Both the position numbers and the translations under genes were made by a program. Under the pieces are notes generated by a model. That model was not told the DNA's origin. It saw only the letters and a list, made by a program, of their open reading frames with translations, and ran no database searches. Below are positions 6,559-14,883 of a DNA stretch of 32,090 nucleotides, one piece after another (the stretch's first letter is position 1; every line of letters begins with the position of its first letter). The DNA is from Lachnospiraceae bacterium (lineage in GTDB: Bacteria > Bacillota > Clostridia > Oscillospirales > CAG-272), in NCBI GenBank assembly GCA_024404495.1, contig JAKSPT010000027.1, forward strand, positions 1-32,090. The letters are read 5' to 3'.

Positions 6559-8115
6559 ATGAAACGCCGGTTTTGTCTGATTCTTATCTTTCTTTTCATC
6601 TTTGCCGTTCTTTCTTCCGTGTCGCTGCTTCCGGTCTATGCCGCAACGGAGCCCGCGCACGCCCCGGGAGGGACCGTACGCAGCGCGGAGGATTTTGCCG
6701 CTGCGCTTGGCGGGGAAACGAACGTAAGGATCGAAAGTCTGTCCCTTCGCCGCGACCTGACGCTGGATTCCCCCATCGTGATCGAGGAAGGAAGCTACGT
6801 TCTGAACGGTGCGGGATGTGAGATCAGGCGCGGCTTTGACGAGGGAGATATGATCGTCGTGAAGCACGGCGCTTCTCTTGATCTCGGCAAGACGGGCGCG
6901 ATCGGTTCCGACGCGTCGCTGATCCTCACCGGAAACGATAAAGGGAAAGCCGCTTCGCTGATACGCGTGGAGGGAGACCTGAATCTTTACGGCGGGACCG
7001 TTCTTTCGGGGCAGGGTTCTTCCGGAAGGGGCGCTTGCTTCTGCGTGAAAGAAAACGGGATGCTGAATATTTACGGCGGTGAGATCACCGACTGCGTCAG
7101 TACCGTATCCGGCGGCGCGATCTTCACGGAAGAAGGCGGGATTCTGAATATCGCCGACGTGACAATTAAGAACTGTACCGCTCCGGAGGGCGGCGCGATC
7201 AGCATCAACGGCAGAGGGGCGCTTCTCGGCGGAACGGTCGAGAACTGCACGGCGGACACTTACGGCGGCGGTATCTTCGTACACAGCGCGAAGGTGACCC
7301 TCGGCGGGATTCTCTGCAAAAACTGCACGGCTTCGCTCGGCGGCGGTGCTTACGTTACCGATGCCACCGTTCTGAACGGTTTTTCCGCAAACGGCTGCTC
7401 CGCGGAAAGGGGCGGCGGGCTATATCTGATGAAGGATGCCGTTTCCGCAGGCTTTTCGATCAGCTCCTGTCATGCCGACGACGGCGCGGGGATCTATACC
7501 GAAGGTCAACTGACGCTTGAGGCAGGTTACTTTTCCGAAAACACAGCGGCGAACCGCGGCGGATGTATTTATATTTCCGGATCGGGTTCCGTGATCCATC
7601 ACGACTGTACCTTCATTTCAGGAACCGCGAAATATGGCGGCGGCATCTATAACCGAGGCACGCTCGATATGTCGGGCGGCGGCTTCATGATGAACAAGGC
7701 GGACTGCGGCTCTGCGGTATGCAGCGAGGGGACTGTCATTCTCCGGAAATCGGTCATCGTTTCCAAGGGAAGCCATATCGCGCTCGTTCGCGGTGATCTT
7801 GGCGGCACGATCCGCGTGGAAGGCAAGCTGACCGCTCCCGCCGTTTCCGAGCTCGTTCCCGCCGTGATGGAGAACGACGTGATCCGCCCCGATTACACCG
7901 TCGGTACGGTGATTCTTGAAGGAACCGAGGAAGATGTGAAGGATGCCGCTGGACGCTTTTCGATGACAGACGCGAACGGAAAGGAATACGCCGTTTCGGA
8001 GAAGGGTGAGCTGAAAAAGAAGGTCACCGTCCCCGTATCGGACTTCCTTTACGTCGGGATCGGGATCCTGCTGTTAGCCGGCATCGGTACCGGCGTGTTC
8101 CTTCGTGAGAAATAG
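6559..8115 (+). CDS. Secreted right-handed beta-helix repeat protein with C-terminal membrane anchor
   Basis: The 518-residue protein starts with a signal peptide (basic MKRR, hydrophobic core, likely cleavage after PVYA at about residue 28). A long repeat region follows (about 90-430) with units containing GGAI, LNI and NC(T/S)A, typical of parallel beta-helix (pectin-lyase-like, Pmp-like) domains. Many coils carry a Cys or an NC pair. The last 25 residues hold one membrane helix ending in basic LREK, so the protein is probably anchored with the helix domain outside. There is no LPXTG motif. No catalytic residues are evident; it may bind polysaccharide or act as an adhesin. Its ribosome site GCGAGG lies rather far (12 bases) from the ATG. 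The next gene begins 23 bases later and shares the fold. Confidence 0.75.
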   Translation: MKRRFCLILIFLFIFAVLSSVSLLPVYAATEPAHAPGGTVRSAEDFAAALGGETNVRIESLSLRRDLTLDSPIVIEEGSYVLNGAGCEIRRGFDEGDMIVVKHGASLDLGKTGAIGSDASLILTGNDKGKAASLIRVEGDLNLYGGTVLSGQGSSGRGACFCVKENGMLNIYGGEITDCVSTVSGGAIFTEEGGILNIADVTIKNCTAPEGGAISINGRGALLGGTVENCTADTYGGGIFVHSAKVTLGGILCKNCTASLGGGAYVTDATVLNGFSANGCSAERGGGLYLMKDAVSAGFSISSCHADDGAGIYTEGQLTLEAGYFSENTAANRGGCIYISGSGSVIHHDCTFISGTAKYGGGIYNRGTLDMSGGGFMMNKADCGSAVCSEGTVILRKSVIVSKGSHIALVRGDLGGTIRVEGKLTAPAVSELVPAVMENDVIRPDYTVGTVILEGTEEDVKDAAGRFSMTDANGKEYAVSEKGELKKKVTVPVSDFLYVGIGILLLAGIGTGVFLREK

Positions 8116-8138
8116 AAAACAAAAGGAGAAAACGGCAA

Positions 8139-11100
8139 ATGAACTACAAGAAACTACTGAGCTTTCTTCTCGTCCTTTTGTCTGCAGTTCTTTTCCTTTC
8201 GGGCTGCGGTGAAAAAGAAAAGCCAAGCCTCCCGGTGCTGAAGGAGGACGGCGGCTTCCTCTATACGGTCGTCCGTTCCGATACAGCTTCAGGGGATGTG
8301 ACGCAGGCGGCGCAGACGCTGAAAAAAGCGATCGTGACCATCTCAGGTCTTTCAGCGGATCAGGTCGGTCTCGACTCCGACTGGATCCGGAACGAAACCG
8401 AGGAGGAGATCAACGGCAGATACGAGATCCTCGTCGGTAAAACCAACCGCGCGGCAAGCACAGCGGCGCTCGGTGAGCTCGGAGAAGAGGAATACCTGAT
8501 CCGCCTCTCGGAAGACAAAAAGAAGATCCTATTGCTCGGCATCGACGACGAGCATACCGTTCTCGCCGTCCGCGCTTTTCTGACCGATTATCTTGGCTAC
8601 CGATTCTTTGCGGAAAACGGAAAAGCGGAGAAAGGAATCGTGCTTCCCATGGAATTCAATGAAAAAAAGACCGGGACCTTCGTTCCGATCGATTACTCCT
8701 CGTCGGCGATCCTCGTTGATTCACCCGAGCCCTTTGTTGCGGACGTTATCGCTTCCGAAGAAAAATACGCCGTTGACCCGACCGGAGAAACCGACAGCAC
8801 GGCGGGCATCGGAAAAGCGCTGAACGACTGCGCGAAGATGGGCGGCGGTACGGTCTATCTGCCGGAAGGGAAATATCTCGTGAAGGACACCGTTTCGGTC
8901 CCCGCCTTCGTGTCTCTTCACGGCGCGCGGAACGAGAAGGGAGAAAACCTCACGCTGATCCTCGCCGCGCCCGACGCCTCCGGCGCGACCGGTACCGGGC
9001 TTTTCCGTATCGGCGGCTCTGCCGGGATCGACGGCATTGACGTACTGTACACCGATCAGAACGCAAAGGACCCGAAGCAATACCCGCCGACCTTCTATAT
9101 CCCGGGCGGCAGCGGCGCCGATTATATGGTACAGACGGTCAGAAACGTGACGGTCTATAACGGTTATATCGGCATTGCCTCGACCACCGACGGCAGCGTT
9201 CACGAGCAGCTCTATATCGAAAATTTCAGGGGCACGTTTCTGAAAACGGCGCTTCTTCTCCACAATTCCGCCGACGTCGGCACCTGCAAGGGAATCCGCG
9301 TTTCGCCGGAATACTGGCTCTCCCTTCCCGAACACCCCGACGAAAGCGAACTGAAGACCTATCTGAAAAAGAACGCGGTCGGACTGACCCTTGCCGACCT
9401 CGACTGGTCGATGTTCACCGATATCAGTATCACCTGCTGCAGGACCGGCGTGAAGACCGTACAGGGCAAGCGCTCCTCCTTTACCGGGACCTTCTACGGT
9501 CTGAACGTGACCGATTCCTTGACCGCCGTGGAGATCGGCTATACCGACGTCCGCTGGGGCGTTGAGATCGCCGCCTCCCATCTGGAAGGCGAGGAATATT
9601 CGGTCGTCAACAAGACCTCCGGCGTCGTCCGCCTCGCGGGCGTGGAGGCGGCAGGCAAGCTGACCGGAACGATCCTTTATAACGAAGAATCGCTCGCGGC
9701 GTATCCTCCCGCGGTTTCGGTCTTACGTTATCAGCCCGCAAAGAACCTTTATCCGTTTACGGAGGGCAAGGGAAAAGGGACCGATATCTCCGCCCCGCTG
9801 CAGCTCGTTCTCGACGAAGCGGGAAAGAAGGGCGGCATCGTTTATCTTCCCGCCGGGGTCTACACGCTGAAAAAGCCGGTCAAGGTTCCCGAAGGGGTCG
9901 AGCTTCGCGGCGCTTCCGACGTCGCGACCCGCGTCGAGGACGGGAAATCGGGCGGTACGGTGCTGCTCGTCCGCTGCGGCGTCAACGGTTCTCCTGCCGA
10001 TCAGGCGGCGATCACGCTCGGGAAGAACGCCGGCATCACCGGGATGTCGGTCTGCTATCCGGATAACGGCGCCACTGTAGGGAAATCCTCCTATGCGATC
10101 AGGGGAGAGGGAAGCGGCTGCTACGCCGAGAACCTCTGTCTGATGTGTCCCGGTTACGGCATAGATTTCTCGGGCTGTGACGGGCATTTCGTGAAGATGA
10201 TCTCCTCGTTCTGCTACTATAATGATCTGAAGCTCGGCGGGAAAAACGGTTACGTTTCCGATTTCCTTCATAACGCAACGATTCCCGTTCGTCGTGATAC
10301 CGCACTGTTCTCCTTCCCGGACGGTTCTGATTTCGGATCTTTTCTGAACAGTTCTCTGAAAAACAACGTTTCGATCATTCTTGACGGCGCGGAAAACGAA
10401 ACCCTGCTCCATATCTTCTCCTACGGCGTGAACGAAATGATCCGTTCCTCGAACAGCACCGGAACGCTCGTTCAACACGTCGGTACCGACGGAATGACCG
10501 ACGGATATCAGTTTCATCTGATCGACGGCGATCTCCGTGCGATCAACGCGATGCGCTGCGGCGGCAATTCGGTGATGCAGGAGGGCGGCACGCTGAACGT
10601 CCATAACCGTATGAAGCTGTCCGATCCCTACGAGGGCGAGATCCGCGGAAAAGAGATCCCGAAATCGACTGAACTTACCGAGACCGATCCCGTGATGATC
10701 CTGAACTGCGACAACGGTCTGAACGGGCTTTCCGCCGACAAAAACGAAAAAACGCAGGGAAGCGGCAGCGCGTATTATAAGCTCGGTTCCTCCGCGAATA
10801 TGATGTCGGTCAACGTTCTCTCCAAAAAGGTCGACTGTTCCACCTGCGACACCCTCGCGATCGACCTGTGGATCAGCGATCCGAAGACCGTGAAAACGGG
10901 CGCCTTCATCGTGGAGATGACATCCTCCGGTCAATGCGACGTGAAGGAATACGAATGGGAATTCCAGTTCGGACACTACGAGCCGCTTCACAACGGCTGG
11001 AATACCTTCTATTTCCTCTTCGACGAGGCAAAATGCACCGGCGGTGATATCGACCTGCGTGCGGTCAACTTCATCCGCATCTTCGATTTCTACGACGCTG

Positions 11101-11228
11101 CGCTGAACGGCAACGAGTTCCGCATCGACAATATCCGCGCCTGCACGACGGGCGGGATGGACCTTGACGCGATGGGCGTCGGACTGATCCACGGAAACGA
11201 AACGCTTCCCGGTCTCAGCGTAAAATAA
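8139..11228 (+). CDS. Large lipoprotein with two pectate-lyase-like beta-helix halves
   Basis: The 1029-residue protein begins with a lipoprotein signal whose lipobox LSGC places the lipidated Cys at residue 23. Residues about 35-170 resemble the N-terminal domain found on alpha-glucuronidase-like enzymes (RYEILVGKTNRAAS). Two pectate-lyase-3-like beta-helix modules follow: one near 205-520, opening with STAGIGKALNDCAKMGGGTV and YLPEGKYLVKDTV, and one near 545-840, opening with GGIVYLPAGVYTLKKPV. Residues about 865-1010 look like a beta-sandwich carbohydrate-binding module. The likely role is binding or cutting a polysaccharide at the cell surface; no catalytic set could be confirmed. AAAGGAGAAAA upstream is a strong ribosome site. 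It is probably co-transcribed with the preceding beta-helix gene. Confidence 0.78.
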   Translation: MNYKKLLSFLLVLLSAVLFLSGCGEKEKPSLPVLKEDGGFLYTVVRSDTASGDVTQAAQTLKKAIVTISGLSADQVGLDSDWIRNETEEEINGRYEILVGKTNRAASTAALGELGEEEYLIRLSEDKKKILLLGIDDEHTVLAVRAFLTDYLGYRFFAENGKAEKGIVLPMEFNEKKTGTFVPIDYSSSAILVDSPEPFVADVIASEEKYAVDPTGETDSTAGIGKALNDCAKMGGGTVYLPEGKYLVKDTVSVPAFVSLHGARNEKGENLTLILAAPDASGATGTGLFRIGGSAGIDGIDVLYTDQNAKDPKQYPPTFYIPGGSGADYMVQTVRNVTVYNGYIGIASTTDGSVHEQLYIENFRGTFLKTALLLHNSADVGTCKGIRVSPEYWLSLPEHPDESELKTYLKKNAVGLTLADLDWSMFTDISITCCRTGVKTVQGKRSSFTGTFYGLNVTDSLTAVEIGYTDVRWGVEIAASHLEGEEYSVVNKTSGVVRLAGVEAAGKLTGTILYNEESLAAYPPAVSVLRYQPAKNLYPFTEGKGKGTDISAPLQLVLDEAGKKGGIVYLPAGVYTLKKPVKVPEGVELRGASDVATRVEDGKSGGTVLLVRCGVNGSPADQAAITLGKNAGITGMSVCYPDNGATVGKSSYAIRGEGSGCYAENLCLMCPGYGIDFSGCDGHFVKMISSFCYYNDLKLGGKNGYVSDFLHNATIPVRRDTALFSFPDGSDFGSFLNSSLKNNVSIILDGAENETLLHIFSYGVNEMIRSSNSTGTLVQHVGTDGMTDGYQFHLIDGDLRAINAMRCGGNSVMQEGGTLNVHNRMKLSDPYEGEIRGKEIPKSTELTETDPVMILNCDNGLNGLSADKNEKTQGSGSAYYKLGSSANMMSVNVLSKKVDCSTCDTLAIDLWISDPKTVKTGAFIVEMTSSGQCDVKEYEWEFQFGHYEPLHNGWNTFYFLFDEAKCTGGDIDLRAVNFIRIFDFYDAALNGNEFRIDNIRACTTGGMDLDAMGVGLIHGNETLPGLSVK

Positions 11229-11237
11229 CAAATACAA

Positions 11238-11276
11238 ACAATGCCGGAGTCCCGATCGGGTCTCCGGCATTGTTTT
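11238..11276. terminator. Bidirectional intrinsic terminator between convergent genes
   Basis: ACAATGCCGGAG (11238-11249) pairs perfectly with CTCCGGCATTGT (11262-11273), with a further CCCG/CGGG pairing in the loop and TTTT beyond. It ends the beta-helix operon and, read in reverse, the addBA operon. The addA stop codon (11275-11277) lies in its T-tract. Confidence 0.88.
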
Positions 11277-14200
11277 ATGGGATTTCCACGGTATCGTTCA
11301 GACCGAAGGAATAAACGAGCGTTCTGTCTACGGGCCTGAGCAGGATCTTTTCGAGCGCCCGGCGATAATAGGTAAGCTGCAGGGTATGGCGTTCCTTCAG
11401 CAGGGCTTCCGCTTTCCTTCTGTCACCCGGCACCCTGTCGGTCTTGTAATCGACGAGGATGACTTTGCCGTCTTCGGTGAGAAAATAGCAGTCGATGACG
11501 CCTTGTACGAGAACGGTCTCGTTTTCAAGCGCTTTTGCTTTCTCCGGATCGGAGGTGAATTTCCCGGCGGGAAGACGCACGTTGAAGCGCGTCTCCCTTT
11601 TCAGTTCGCGCGCGTTTTTCATCTCCGCGTAGAGCGGGGAGGAAAGGAAGGCACGGATCGCATCCTTATCGACGAGCGCCGCCATGGATTCCGGCATAAA
11701 ACGCTTTTCGGTCAGCCGCTTCACCTCCGCGTCCACGCCGTTCCTTTCGGTTTCTTCAAACGAGCAGAACTGCATGAAGACGTGGGTCGCGGTGCCGATC
11801 TCGGCGGCGACCGCGTGCGGCGTTCCGTTTTCGTTCTGTAAAAACAGCGGCTTTTTCGGCTTGACGCCCATCCCGGGCGCAGACAGCGTTCCGGTCCCGT
11901 CGTATTCCCCCTCGTCGAGTATCTCGGGATAAAGGTCGGATACCGAAAGCTTTGCGGGGATCTTCGTCGATTCGGGATAGGGATACCGGAAAGCAAACGC
12001 CTCCCGGAAGGCTTCCTTCATTTTCTCCTCTTCCTCGGTCAGCGCCGCCGGTTCTTCCTCCGTTTTCGCGTCGGGTTCGGAAAAAAGGGTGAGCGGCTGA
12101 TTTCCGGTTTGATCGGTAATGACCTTTAACTCCGCGCAGTCCGGCTCGTCCCTCAGCGACAGAAGGATCCATTTGAGATAGGAAGGGGATTCGGAAAATG
12201 CTGCGTTCTTCTCGTCTGCCGAGGCAAAGGGCTGTCCTTTCAAAAGGGAAAGGACGTTTTCCAACGTCTGTTCATCCTTATAGATGCCGCTGACGAACAG
12301 TTTTTCCTTCGCTCTCGTCAGCGCGACGTAGAGCACACGCATTTCCTCCGCGTTGCGCCCGGCATTGAGAGCGGCGAGCTCGCCCCGCCAAAACGGGGTG
12401 GTCAGCCGTACCGAGTCGGTGGAATCGGTCGGTTTGAAGCAGATCCCGGTTTCCCGGCTGAAGGCGATCAGGCTCATGGCGTCTGCTTTGGAAAACTCGG
12501 AATTGGCGCGGGCAAGGAAGACGACCGGAAATTCCAGACCCTTCGATTTGTGGATCGACATGATCTTTACGGTGTTCATGCCTTCGCCGAAGGGCTGCGC
12601 CGATTCGAGCTTTTCTCCCGCTTTGGATTCGAGCATCTGCGCGAGATACCGGATGAAGGGATAAAGTCCCCGGAAGGAATCGCTCTCGAATTTCCGCGCG
12701 TTTTCGTAAAGGAGCATCAGGTTCGCGCGTCTGACCGTGATATCGTCTCCCGTCGCCTTTTCGTCGGCGTAGATCAGCGAGAGGATCTCGTTATCGGTAT
12801 AGAGCTTCCATATCAGCTTATCGACCGGTACCGAAGCAGCGGCTTTGCGGTATTCCTTCAGTTTATCAAGGAAGCGGCGCGCCTTGGTGAACCCGGGATG
12901 CGCGTCCGAATAGGAAACGAGGGCTTCGTAAAGGCTTCCGCCCGAAGCGTCCGCACGGATGTTCAGCAGCTCGTCAAGCGTGAAGCCGAAGAGCGGGCTG
13001 CGGAGGATACCGCTCAGATAGATATCGTTCGTTGGATTGTCGATGACGTTTAAGATGCAGAGCATCATCAGAATCTCGGGATTTTCAAAAAACTCGTGGG
13101 AAAGCTGCGAATAGACAGGGATGCCGCGCTTCGTCAGCGAGGTCTCGTAAAAGAACGCGTGATTGCAGGAACGGAGCAGGATGACGAAATCGGAGGGCTT
13201 TCTCCCCTCGTCCTTCATCATCTGCGCGATCCTTTCCGCGATGAATTCCGATTCCGCCGTGATCGAATTGATCCTGTCCTCCTCGCCGGTCATCAGAATG
13301 ACCTCTGGCTTTACGCCATCGGGCGCGTCGTCCGCTCCGGCGACGAGATCGTCACCCGCGTCGTAGGTGAAGCCGGAGCCCTTTGCGGTGAAAGTACTGC
13401 CGGAAACGCGGTTCACGAAACGGATGATAGACCTGCTGCAGCGGAAATTGTGCTGCAGATAGACCTTGCCGACCTCTGCGTTTTCACGGTAGCCGCTGAA
13501 AAGCGACGGGGAAGCGCCGCGGAAGGCATAGATACTCTGCTTGATATCGCCGACCATAAAGCGCTCGGTCGTACCGGAGATCGCGGTGAAGATCCGGTCC
13601 TGCAGCTCGTTTACGTCCTGATATTCGTCTATGCAGATCTCCTTGTAATTGCGGGAGATCTCCATCGCCGTTTCGGTCGGCTTTCCGTCCTTTTCGAGCA
13701 GCTCGAAGGCGTAGGTCTCGATATCGCCGAAATCGAGGATGCCGCGCTTCCTTTTTTCCGCGCGGAGCACGCGGTCAAGGCGAAGCAGAAGCCTTGAAAG
13801 GTCCCGGCTGATCGTGGCGAAATCGGACGCGAGCGTTCTGATCTCTTCCTCATTGAAGAGAAAGAGGTCGCTTTTCAGCTTATTGACGCGGGCACGGTAG
13901 GCGTTTCTTGCCGCCTTGACCGCCTTGATCTCCTCGCAGGTATCCTTTACGGTTTTGGAATCCGCGAAAATCTTCGCGTTGTTCTTCTTTGCGTCGTAAT
14001 TTGGCGTATTGACGGTCATCCTGTCGTAGAGACCGGCGTAAGTGCCGTCGGCGCGCAGGAGCTCGTCCATCGCGTCGGCGTCGCTTTGCAGCAGACCGAT
14101 CATATAATTCCTCGTATCCTCGGGAAACGCGGGATCAATGATCGAAGTTACGGCGCGTATCTGACTTTCCGCTGCGCACTTGACCGAAAGAAGGGTATTC

Positions 14201-14883
14201 CGGATATCGGAGCGAAGGCAGGCGCCCCACGGAGATGCAAAGAAATCGTGCTTTGCCGCTTCATCGTAATCCGCGGCGGATTTCGTGACGAGGGAAAAGC
14301 CGTCGGGAAGACCGCGCAGCCTGTCGTAGAGCTTCAGCAGTTCTTCCGAGAAGGCGTCGTCCTTGATATCGACGAATCGGTCGATAAAGGCAGGGAAATC
14401 GCCGATCCTTTCGTCCTCCGCGATCTCCGGGCTCTTTTCGTAATAATCGTCAAGCACGTTTTTCACGATCTCGTTCGTGAAAAGCGTTTTTTCGTCGTCG
14501 TCGATCACGCGGACGTTCGGGTCGAGCCCGAGGTCTTCAAAATGCCTTCTGATCAGATCGAGGCAGAAGGAATGGATGGTCGAGATCTTCGCGTGAGAAA
14601 GGGAAACGAGCTGCCTCGAAAGCGCACGGTTGCCGGGATTCTTCGCAAGCGCCTTGGAGAGGGCGTCCGAAATACGGTTTTTCAGTTCGTCGGCTGCAGC
14701 CTTCGTGAAGGTGACGACGATGACCTCGTTCACGTCGAGCGGGTCCTCGCAGGTCAGCTTCCGGATCAGACGCTCGGTCAGCACCGTCGTTTTTCCGGTG
14801 CCGGCGGAAGCGGAAACGAGGATGCGGGGATGCGAGATTTCTATGGCTTCCAGCTGCGGCTTTTTCCATTGTTTTTCACTCAT
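11275..14883 (-). CDS. addA: ATP-dependent helicase/nuclease subunit A
   Basis: The 1202-residue product is a UvrD-type helicase fused to a RecB-family nuclease, the AddA subunit of the AddAB complex that resects double-strand breaks for RecA-dependent repair. Visible helicase motifs are SASAGTGKTTVLTERLIRKL (Walker A, about 24-43), CIDEYQDVNELQD (motif II), GDIKQSIYAFRGA, IMSIHKSKGLEFPVVFLA and LYVALTRAKEKL. The C-terminal nuclease has VQGVIDCYF and ILVDYKTD near residue 1145, with the expected acidic and Lys residues. Length is normal for AddA. The ATG lies inside the end of addB (8-base overlap), so translation is coupled. It ends at the bidirectional terminator. No defect was seen. Confidence 0.96.
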   Translation of the reverse strand: MSEKQWKKPQLEAIEISHPRILVSASAGTGKTTVLTERLIRKLTCEDPLDVNEVIVVTFTKAAADELKNRISDALSKALAKNPGNRALSRQLVSLSHAKISTIHSFCLDLIRRHFEDLGLDPNVRVIDDDEKTLFTNEIVKNVLDDYYEKSPEIAEDERIGDFPAFIDRFVDIKDDAFSEELLKLYDRLRGLPDGFSLVTKSAADYDEAAKHDFFASPWGACLRSDIRNTLLSVKCAAESQIRAVTSIIDPAFPEDTRNYMIGLLQSDADAMDELLRADGTYAGLYDRMTVNTPNYDAKKNNAKIFADSKTVKDTCEEIKAVKAARNAYRARVNKLKSDLFLFNEEEIRTLASDFATISRDLSRLLLRLDRVLRAEKRKRGILDFGDIETYAFELLEKDGKPTETAMEISRNYKEICIDEYQDVNELQDRIFTAISGTTERFMVGDIKQSIYAFRGASPSLFSGYRENAEVGKVYLQHNFRCSRSIIRFVNRVSGSTFTAKGSGFTYDAGDDLVAGADDAPDGVKPEVILMTGEEDRINSITAESEFIAERIAQMMKDEGRKPSDFVILLRSCNHAFFYETSLTKRGIPVYSQLSHEFFENPEILMMLCILNVIDNPTNDIYLSGILRSPLFGFTLDELLNIRADASGGSLYEALVSYSDAHPGFTKARRFLDKLKEYRKAAASVPVDKLIWKLYTDNEILSLIYADEKATGDDITVRRANLMLLYENARKFESDSFRGLYPFIRYLAQMLESKAGEKLESAQPFGEGMNTVKIMSIHKSKGLEFPVVFLARANSEFSKADAMSLIAFSRETGICFKPTDSTDSVRLTTPFWRGELAALNAGRNAEEMRVLYVALTRAKEKLFVSGIYKDEQTLENVLSLLKGQPFASADEKNAAFSESPSYLKWILLSLRDEPDCAELKVITDQTGNQPLTLFSEPDAKTEEEPAALTEEEEKMKEAFREAFAFRYPYPESTKIPAKLSVSDLYPEILDEGEYDGTGTLSAPGMGVKPKKPLFLQNENGTPHAVAAEIGTATHVFMQFCSFEETERNGVDAEVKRLTEKRFMPESMAALVDKDAIRAFLSSPLYAEMKNARELKRETRFNVRLPAGKFTSDPEKAKALENETVLVQGVIDCYFLTEDGKVILVDYKTDRVPGDRRKAEALLKERHTLQLTYYRRALEKILLRPVDRTLVYSFGLNDTVEIP

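Noticed and set aside
9723..11270. Minus-strand open frame (about 515 codons)
   Set aside because: Antisense to the lipoprotein gene, no recognisable domain, and it crosses the terminator at 11238-11276.
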